Shown here: one piece after another, positions 58,084-64,000 of the stretch
Layout: each line of letters opens with the position of its first letter
Numbering within the stretch: position 1 is the stretch's first letter
Assembly: GCA_002682825.1 (NCBI GenBank)
Contig: NOKP01000015.1
Coordinates: 1,054,001 to 1,118,000, forward strand
From: Neonectria sp. B-13
Taxonomy: Eukaryota; Ascomycota; Sordariomycetes; Hypocreales; Nectriaceae
DNA length: 64,000 nucleotides
Reading direction: 5' to 3'
Made by a program: the position numbers and the translations under genes
Notes under the pieces: generated by a model
What the model was told of the DNA's origin: nothing
Seen by the model: only the letters and a program-made list of their open reading frames with translations
Databases searched by the model: none

Positions 58084-60735
58084 ATGGCTTCAGTCTTCAC
58101 CTACGACCCCGACCCTCCAAGGGTCTCATCCCCGTGGCTTCTTCCTAATGATCCAGGCAAAGAAGCCAGCGAACATGAGCGAGGCCCCTCAACCCCGGGG
58201 ACACCCCAAGTTCAGCCCGGCTTGCTCTCTGAATATGGCGTCACCAAATTGGAGGCAGAGCCTCAAAGTGGCCCAACCGAATACAAGCTCCACTTGCTTC
58301 TGAGATCCCGGAGAGATTTCAAGACGATGAGCACAGGAAACCCAGTGACACCATCTCGGTCCCTGGAAAGCCGCGCTTCTAAGCCCTCAACTCCCAACCC
58401 AGGTGCAGCTAGTCAGCCACGTCAGGAAAGACTTCAACACCTGACAACCCAGCTTCTATGGAGGTTACAACAGTCGTCTCCATACCATGCCTCGAGTTCC
58501 AAGGAGTTGGCTCTCCCAAGGTTGCTTGATGATGCCATTGACCTTTCTGCCCCCGTTAAGCTCAGCAAGCTCGTTCAAGGCTTGGAGGAATCACGAGGTG
58601 CTTTGTATGAGATTGGTGTTTCCGATGATGGAACTCTCGTTGGTCTTACCAATGATGAGATGGACGAGAGTATTGCTACTCTAAGGGTCATGGCTGCTAG
58701 CCTTGGCTGCTCTGTCGAAGTTCTCCGCATGGTCATTGTTGGAGATTGCGAATGGGTCGAATCGGCAGAATTGGTCGACAACTCTGTTACCACACCGGCT
58801 CAAGTCACTCGAAGCGGCAAGCTGTGGGTTGCAGAAGCTCACGTAATGCCCAACCTTGGTTTTGCGGAAGGTAGTGATGGAAACAGTTTTCTGACGGCAC
58901 CAAGGAATGGTCAATCGTCTGCTTCTACAGAGAGTGTTGCTGTTCCGAGCCGTGGTAGTTCCACGACGCCGCAGCTGAGAGTTACCTTTACTGGCCCCAC
59001 GACTTCCGGCAAGTCCAGTCTGCTTGGTACGCTCTCAACGGGAACCTTGGACAATGGCCGCGGCAAGAGTCGTCTTAGCTTGTTGAAACACCGACACGAG
59101 GTTGTCTCTGGAATTACCAGCTCGATAGCCCAGGAACTTATTGGGTACAAAGACCGGGCTATCCTGAACTATTCTCAGGGGAACATTGAATCGTGGATGG
59201 ATATTCACAACTGCTCCGAGGATGGCCGTCTCGTCTTTGTTTCTGATTCGGCGGGGCATCCAAGGTATCGGCGTACAGTCCTCCGCGGCTTGATGAATTG
59301 GGCGCCTCACTGGGTCATTCTGTGCATTGCTGCCGACGACGCGGATGCAGCCTTCGGCAACTACGGTACCACACCCTCTACACAGGATGTCCTTGGTGTT
59401 GGTGCAGCGGGAGTCGATCTCGTCAAGGCTCACTTGACCTTGTCACTCAAAATGGAAGTCCCAATGGCCATTGTCATTACAAAATTGGACTTGGCCTCTA
59501 AGGTAAGGCTTCAAAGAACCATGATCAAAGTCCTCACTGCCATCAAGGATGCTGGGCGAACGCCCAAGATCCTTCCGCCCGACCAGAGGCAGTATGAGGA
59601 ACTCAAGGAGGTGCCTAAGGAGGACCATGACAAGATGCATGAGCTCCTGAAAGGCATCTCGCAGAGCGAAAATTTGACTCAGCTTGTTCCTATCGTGCTC
59701 ACAAGCGCCGTCAAAGGCAATGGTATCGGCCAGATGCACGCTCTCTTAGAAAACTTGCCGCTACCACCTGCGCCCACCTCTCGCGATTTTGTTGGCATGG
59801 CGTTGAATCCAGAACAACCAAAGTGTCTCTTCCACATTGATGATACCTTCAGCTTACCGGCTTCGTACAACGCATTGGCTGGGAACAATGGGAAACACGT
59901 CGATCAAGGCATTGTGATTTCTGGACATCTCCGCTTTGGTCGACTCTCTGTCGGCGATAAAATCGTGATTGGACCGTTCCCGTCCGAAGAGGATGACCCA
60001 CGGGGCTCAACGCCGGAGGATCGGATGTCGCCTGGTAGTTACGGGTTCTCCATTTCTCACCCATCCTCAGCAGAGCTGGCTCGGATAGCAATGAAAAACG
60101 CGGTTTCGGCGTCGAAGATTGCAGGAGAGTGGCACGACGCCCAGATCGTCAGTATCCGCAACCTCCGGCTCCCCGTTCTGGCCCTTGAAGCCGGACAGGC
60201 TGGCTCGGTGGGTCTCGTCCTCCAGCCTAATCCTGTCGATCAACTGGATGGCGCCTCTGAGCCAACACAGGCCTCAGGGCTAGTTCCCCGTATTCGTCGA
60301 GGCATGATTCTGGCTGTTCCTTCGAAACATATGGCAGACACTGGGCTGAAACTGCAAGCGGCCAGCGGGTTCACAGCAATCTTCAACGACCCAGACACCC
60401 GGACACTTGCGATTGGCTCCTTCGTCAACGTCTACATTGCCAGTATCAGGACAGTCGCTCGGATCCGTCGCATTTCTTTGCAAGATCAAGGGTGGGAACC
60501 AGGTACGGTGGCGACTGATGAGATCGACGACATCTTCAGTCTCAATGAAGATGCTGACATCGACACCGGGAAGGGGACAGGGCAGAAGAAAGGCGGAACC
60601 GAAGTGACATTGGAGTTGCTACATCACCGAGAGTGGATTGAGTTGGGATCACGAGTCATACTGCTGGAAGGAGGAAGTCAGGATAGATCAGGCCTTGAAG
60701 GATTTGTTGGCAGAGTGGTTGAGATTGTTGATTAG
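58084..60735 (+). CDS. Translational-type GTPase, GTPBP1/GTPBP2 family
   Basis: Large GTPase related to EF-1alpha-like GTPBP1, linked in animals to mRNA decay and ribosome quality control; role in fungi unclear. Intronless, 883 aa from the first ATG of the frame at 58084; the open frame extends 42 nt further upstream but without an ATG. The N-terminal 250 residues carry the family region (LWRLQQSSPYHASSSKEL, ALYEIGVSDDGTLVGLTNDEM). The G domain has G1 GPTTSGKS at 304-311, G3 DSAGH at 388-392 and G4 TKLD at 466-469. A beta-barrel elongation-factor domain 2 follows (SGHLRFGRLSVGDKIVIGPF), then domain 3 with IRNLRLPVLALEAGQAGSVGL. Probably cytosolic. Confidence 0.88.
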   Translation: MASVFTYDPDPPRVSSPWLLPNDPGKEASEHERGPSTPGTPQVQPGLLSEYGVTKLEAEPQSGPTEYKLHLLLRSRRDFKTMSTGNPVTPSRSLESRASKPSTPNPGAASQPRQERLQHLTTQLLWRLQQSSPYHASSSKELALPRLLDDAIDLSAPVKLSKLVQGLEESRGALYEIGVSDDGTLVGLTNDEMDESIATLRVMAASLGCSVEVLRMVIVGDCEWVESAELVDNSVTTPAQVTRSGKLWVAEAHVMPNLGFAEGSDGNSFLTAPRNGQSSASTESVAVPSRGSSTTPQLRVTFTGPTTSGKSSLLGTLSTGTLDNGRGKSRLSLLKHRHEVVSGITSSIAQELIGYKDRAILNYSQGNIESWMDIHNCSEDGRLVFVSDSAGHPRYRRTVLRGLMNWAPHWVILCIAADDADAAFGNYGTTPSTQDVLGVGAAGVDLVKAHLTLSLKMEVPMAIVITKLDLASKVRLQRTMIKVLTAIKDAGRTPKILPPDQRQYEELKEVPKEDHDKMHELLKGISQSENLTQLVPIVLTSAVKGNGIGQMHALLENLPLPPAPTSRDFVGMALNPEQPKCLFHIDDTFSLPASYNALAGNNGKHVDQGIVISGHLRFGRLSVGDKIVIGPFPSEEDDPRGSTPEDRMSPGSYGFSISHPSSAELARIAMKNAVSASKIAGEWHDAQIVSIRNLRLPVLALEAGQAGSVGLVLQPNPVDQLDGASEPTQASGLVPRIRRGMILAVPSKHMADTGLKLQAASGFTAIFNDPDTRTLAIGSFVNVYIASIRTVARIRRISLQDQGWEPGTVATDEIDDIFSLNEDADIDTGKGTGQKKGGTEVTLELLHHREWIELGSRVILLEGGSQDRSGLEGFVGRVVEIVD

Positions 60736-60920
60736 CGCTTTTGAGCCTTGTGTGTTTGCGACTTGTCTAGTTTCCTAGCGCATGTATGTCATTCTTTTGA
60801 TTTCGATACAAGCAATGTTTAATCTGTCAACCACCGCCCCAAGTAGCAGTCGCTCAAGAAATATTTCCTATAACTCCGATGACGCCATGTAGATGCCAAA
60901 ACCACAGTGCCAAAAGGCCA

Positions 60921-61348
60921 TCACGCCCTAACCAGGCCGTAAAATAAGGTCCACGTCAGGATGAAGCCCGAGATGCCGCCCAAGGCGCCGCTGAGCCAGA
61001 AGTCGAAGGCGCCGCGGTAGAAGCGAGTAGGGTCGAGCGGGGAGCGACCCTCGGACAGCGACTCGGGGGCGACCTTGAGGATGTAGAACAGGAGGGTGGT
61101 GATGCAGGAGAAGGCGAGGTAGACGAGAAAGCCGCTGTAAGACTCGAGACCAAGGATTCCTACGGTGATGCCGAAGAGGGAGGCGGACAGGCTATGGATG
61201 TTGGATAGAGCCTGCTCGGGAACAGCAGAAGGGTCAGCAAGGGCATCGTTCTGCGCGTGGTCTGCGATGGGAGCTGGCGACTGACCTTGGTGTTGTGCAC
61301 CACCGACTCCTGGACGATGGGGTTGATCTGGAATTCACGTTCGGTCAT
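60921..61348 (-). CDS. EMC6: ER membrane protein complex subunit 6 (EMC6)
   Basis: Small subunit of the EMC insertase that places tail-anchored and multipass proteins in the ER membrane. Exons 61348-61286 and 61211-60921, 117 aa, joined by a 74 nt GTCAGT intron. The start at MTEREFQINP is preferred to an in-frame ATG 30 nt upstream. Family motifs are NPIVQESVVHNTK and ALSNIHSLSASLFG. Three hydrophobic helices are seen: residues 30-48, 52-70 and 95-113. The length and the arrangement NIHSL before the first helix agree with EMC6. Divergent from the uroporphyrinogen decarboxylase gene. Confidence 0.93.
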
Positions 61349-61771
61349 TGTCGCGGATGCAGAGGCAAGATTGCGCAAGTGAGAGAAGGGTCGCAGGGGC
61401 AGTTAGAAGGCGTAGAGGTTATTCGGTCAAGGGTATTTGGTCGTCGGGTGGAAGCTGGGTGCTGGCAGTTGTCCGTCGTCTCCTTGTGTCGACGTCGCGG
61501 GCGAAGCTGGCGCGATAGCTCTGGATCGAAGACGACAGCGTGTCGGCCCGAACGCCTCCGGACTCAGGGTCTAGGGTAGGGTAGGCGTGCGGAGCAAGGT
61601 GCCTTAATTACTTACTACTACTAGTATGGACCCCCCCCGGGATTCTCAGCGGGTACAAAGTACGTACCGCTTAACCCCTCCAACTCGAACCCGTCAATTG
61701 AATTGAACTTTGTCTCCCGTACACGGTCGCGGGGTATTGGTTCACTTTTGACTTGTTCCGCAACACCTACG
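61349..61771. promoter_or_regulatory. Divergent promoter region EMC6 / UROD
   Basis: 423 nt between opposed starts. Includes a TACTACTACTAGTA stretch at 61613-61626 next to a C-run at 61630-61638. Confidence 0.6.
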
Positions 61772-63157
61772 ATGACGACAATGGAACACAACTTCGAGCC
61801 TCTCAAGAACGACCTGTTGCTCCGTGCAGCATGGGGTGGGTCTAAACTGCTCTCGAAACAAGAGCCATGCTGAGATTTGCTGTGTGTCGTGGACAGGTCA
61901 GACGGTAGAGCGCCCTCCCATGTGGGTGATGCGACAGGGTAAGAAGACGCATTTCCAGCTCGCCGCGGAGACGGGAACTTTTGCGTAACTGACTCTTCCC
62001 TTGTGTATAGCCGGTCGCTACCTCCCCGAGTACCATGAAGCCAAGGGCAAACGTGACTTCTTTGAGTGCTGCCGCGACCCCGAGGTCGCCTCGACCATCA
62101 CGCTGCAGCCCGTCGAGCGTTACGCCGGGCTCATCGACGCCGCCATCATCTTCTCCGACATTCTGGTGATTCCCCAGGCGATGGGCATGGTCGTGGAGAT
62201 GGTGGACAAGAAGGGCCCGCACTTCCCGAGCCCGCTCAAGTCGCCCGCGGACGAGCAGTACGGCAAGGTGCTGGCGCGCGACGTCGACGTGGCCGCCGAG
62301 CTTGGCTACGTCTACGACGCCATCACACTGACACGCAAGAAGCTGGCCGGACAGGTGCCCCTGATTGGGTTCTGCGGCGCGCCCTGGACCCTCTTCTGCT
62401 ACATGGTGGAGGGCGGCGGCACCAAGCTGTTTGCGCAGGTCAAGACATGGATTTACAGGTACCCCGAGGAGTCTAAGAAGCTTCTGAGCAAGATTGCCGA
62501 TATCTGTGTGGATCACCTGGCACTCCAGGTCAAGGCGGGAGCACAGGTAAGCGGGGTTCCCAGCAAGAGAAAACAGAAAGAGAGCGAGAGACGCAAAGGA
62601 GAACCGAGATGGCTGACCATTATTCGAAACAGCTGGTGATGGTCTTTGACTCGTGGGCTGGAGAGCTAGGCCCCTCGTCGTATCGCCAATTCTCAGAGCC
62701 GTACCTGGCGCACATCGCCGAAAAGCTGCCTGCCAAGCTGAAGAGTCTCGGCCTGGAGCGTGTGCCCATGACGGTGTTCCCCAAGGGTGCCTGGTACGCG
62801 CTGGACTCTGCGTGCGACCTGGGCTACAATGTGGTGGGAATGGACTGGCTACAGGACGCCAAGCAGGCCGTCAAGATCCGAGGCGACCGCAAGATTGTGT
62901 TCCAGGGCAACGCCGACCCCGGCGTGCTGTACGGCACCAAAGAGGGTATCACGGCGGCTGTGCAAGAGATGGTCGATGGGTTCTGGGTGGGCAAGCAAGG
63001 ATGGATCGCCAACCTTGGCCACGGTATGTTGCTGCTGGGCAATGGAGTCGAACGAACGATTGGACGCTGACGAAGTTACTTAGGAATCACGCCTGGTGTT
63101 CATCCAGACAACCTGAAGTTCTTCTTCGAGGAGGTTCATCGGCTGACGAAGAACTAA
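61772..63157 (+). CDS. HEM12: Uroporphyrinogen decarboxylase (heme synthesis)
   Basis: Removes four acetate carboxyls from uroporphyrinogen III to give coproporphyrinogen III in the cytosol. Five exons: 61772-61835, 61897-61938, 62011-62546, 62633-63023 and 63084-63157, 368 aa, the usual length. Motifs: [16 protein letters not shown] at the active-site mouth, split between exons 2 and 3; [13 protein letters not shown] with the catalytic Asp; [17 protein letters not shown] with the conserved Tyr; [10 protein letters not shown]; and [14 protein letters not shown] with the conserved His, restored by the last splice. Introns are 61-86 nt with GTGGGT, GTAAGA, GTAAGC and GTATGT donors. Identification is certain. 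Confidence 0.97.
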
Positions 63158-63576
63158 GAGAGGGGGCTCTGACGGGAGAGGGGCAATCGGGAGCCAGAGA
63201 AGGGCGCAGAGGAGGCTCTGCTATCAGACGATGGAGTGAAGGCCTGCCGGCTTATCTGATATGTTGGGTTGGGAACCACCAATCACCAGGCAAGACGAAA
63301 AAAAGAGGGGTTGAACAATATAAAAGGCGTGTAATAAATAGTATAGAAATCATGATCCATGATACAACCCATCTCAATCCATCACAGGCTGGTATCTCTT
63401 TTTCCTCGCTCGACTCAAGCAAAGGGGCCTATTCCATTTGTCCGCAGGGGCGCCACAACACCAGAAAACACCGAGCTTGACATGGGTTTAAACCAAAACC
63501 AAACCAAAAGTTGTCGCGCTCAAAGAACAGAGAAGAAAGGAAGAAAGAATCGAATTGGCCGAGAACTCGAGACGAA
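63158..63576. other. Convergent spacer UROD / DUF3602 gene
   Basis: 419 nt of 3' flanks from two converging genes. A/G-rich near 63290-63350 and 63520-63550. No gene. Confidence 0.5.
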
Positions 63577-64000
63577 CTAGGCCTTCTTGCCAAAGAGCCA
63601 GTTCTTGCCCTTGGTGGCGAGAGTCTCGGGGCCGTCGTCGATGGCCTGGTCGTTGCCGGCCTTGCGGGCGAGCTCGGCCTCCTCGCCCTTGAAGACGTTG
63701 CCCGCACCGCCACGTCCGGCGTACTGGGCGCCAGAGCTGGAACGTCGAGTGACACTGGAGAGCGAGAATCAGCATTAAGAACAGATCAAAACGAGAATAA
63801 CTCGAAGAATCGGAAAGGGCAAACTCACGCTTCGACATCTTGGCGCAGACGGGTCTCGCGGGGGTCCGTGTTCTTGGCCATGTTGCCAGTGCCACCGCGG
63901 CCGGTGGTGACGACGGAGCTCTTCAGGGTGGGCGTCTGGAGGTCCTGGGGGTCGGTCTTGGGCGTTTGGGCAAGGTCGGCCATGTTGCCGGCGCCGCCGC
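63577..64000 (-). CDS. DUF3602-type protein with GRGGxGN repeats (5' end missing)
   Basis: Cut by the right edge of the window. Two exons are visible: 64000-63829 (open at its 5' side) and 63754-63577, with a 74 nt GTGAGT intron; 116 codons are seen plus a stop. The signature is a repeated GRGG(A/T)GN(M/V) motif: GGAGNMADL at the edge, GRGGTGNMAKN, and GRGGAGNVFKG after the intron. This matches the fungal DUF3602 family, small proteins of unknown function with no signal peptide seen here. The C-terminus, DGPETLATKGKNWLFGKKA, is basic. Confidence 0.85.

Overview
The window is chromosomal DNA from a filamentous ascomycete, most likely a Sordariomycete. Genes are mostly interrupted by 50-90 nt GT-AG introns with CTAAC/CTAAT branch sites, UTR DNA is rich in C and T, and every recognisable product is a conserved fungal housekeeping or cell-wall protein. 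I found no bacterial, viral, transposase or CRISPR signal and no secondary-metabolite cluster. I did not try to name a genus.

Layout. 1-3052 has no supportable gene. 3053-4269 (-) is mitochondrial alternative oxidase. 6996-8138 (+) is eIF3j/Hcr1. 9013-11281 (-) is an Mdm31-family mitochondrial inner-membrane protein, divergent from 11723-12609 (+), the 40S assembly factor Pno1/Dim2. After a 2.2 kb repeat-rich spacer come enolase (14806-16349, +) and a MadBub/Bub1 spindle-checkpoint kinase (16919-20623, +). Apn1-type AP endonuclease (20895-22327), DGAT2 (22832-24503) and a three-finger transcription factor (25459-27273) follow on the minus strand.

27274-38071 is a 10.8 kb stretch with no supportable gene. 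It holds a 100-N assembly gap and several short tandem repeats. Its right side is the promoter and probable 5'UTR intron of a SUN-family wall protein (38072-39455, +). Next are an Fmp42/SLC43-like MFS transporter (41330-43135, +), a secreted GH114 enzyme (43315-44510, -), the deacetylase Hos2 (45461-46957, -) divergent from an ING/PHD protein (48097-49416, +), Hpm1 (49628-50778, -) divergent from SDHAF3 (51050-51548, +), a Dhr2-like DEAH helicase (51654-53996, -), the t-SNARE Sec9 (54743-56090, -), a GTPBP1-like GTPase (58084-60735, +), EMC6 (60921-61348, -) divergent from uroporphyrinogen decarboxylase (61772-63157, +), and a DUF3602 protein cut by the right edge (63577-64000, -).

The genes do not form a pathway cluster. 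Themes are mitochondria and respiration (AOX, Mdm31, SDHAF3, UROD), translation and ribosome assembly (eIF3j, Pno1, Dhr2, Hpm1), chromatin and checkpoint (Hos2, ING, MadBub), and secretion and wall (Sec9, EMC6, SUN, GH114). Gene models were built by hand from splice signals, reading frame and family conservation. The less ordinary observations are two GC-AG introns (SEC9, SDHAF3), three introns that are a multiple of three and stop-free (both in MadBub, the last in eIF3j), an unduplicated MadBub with two KEN boxes, the Hos2/ING divergent pair and the gene-empty 10.8 kb block. I did not find a clear undescribed system.
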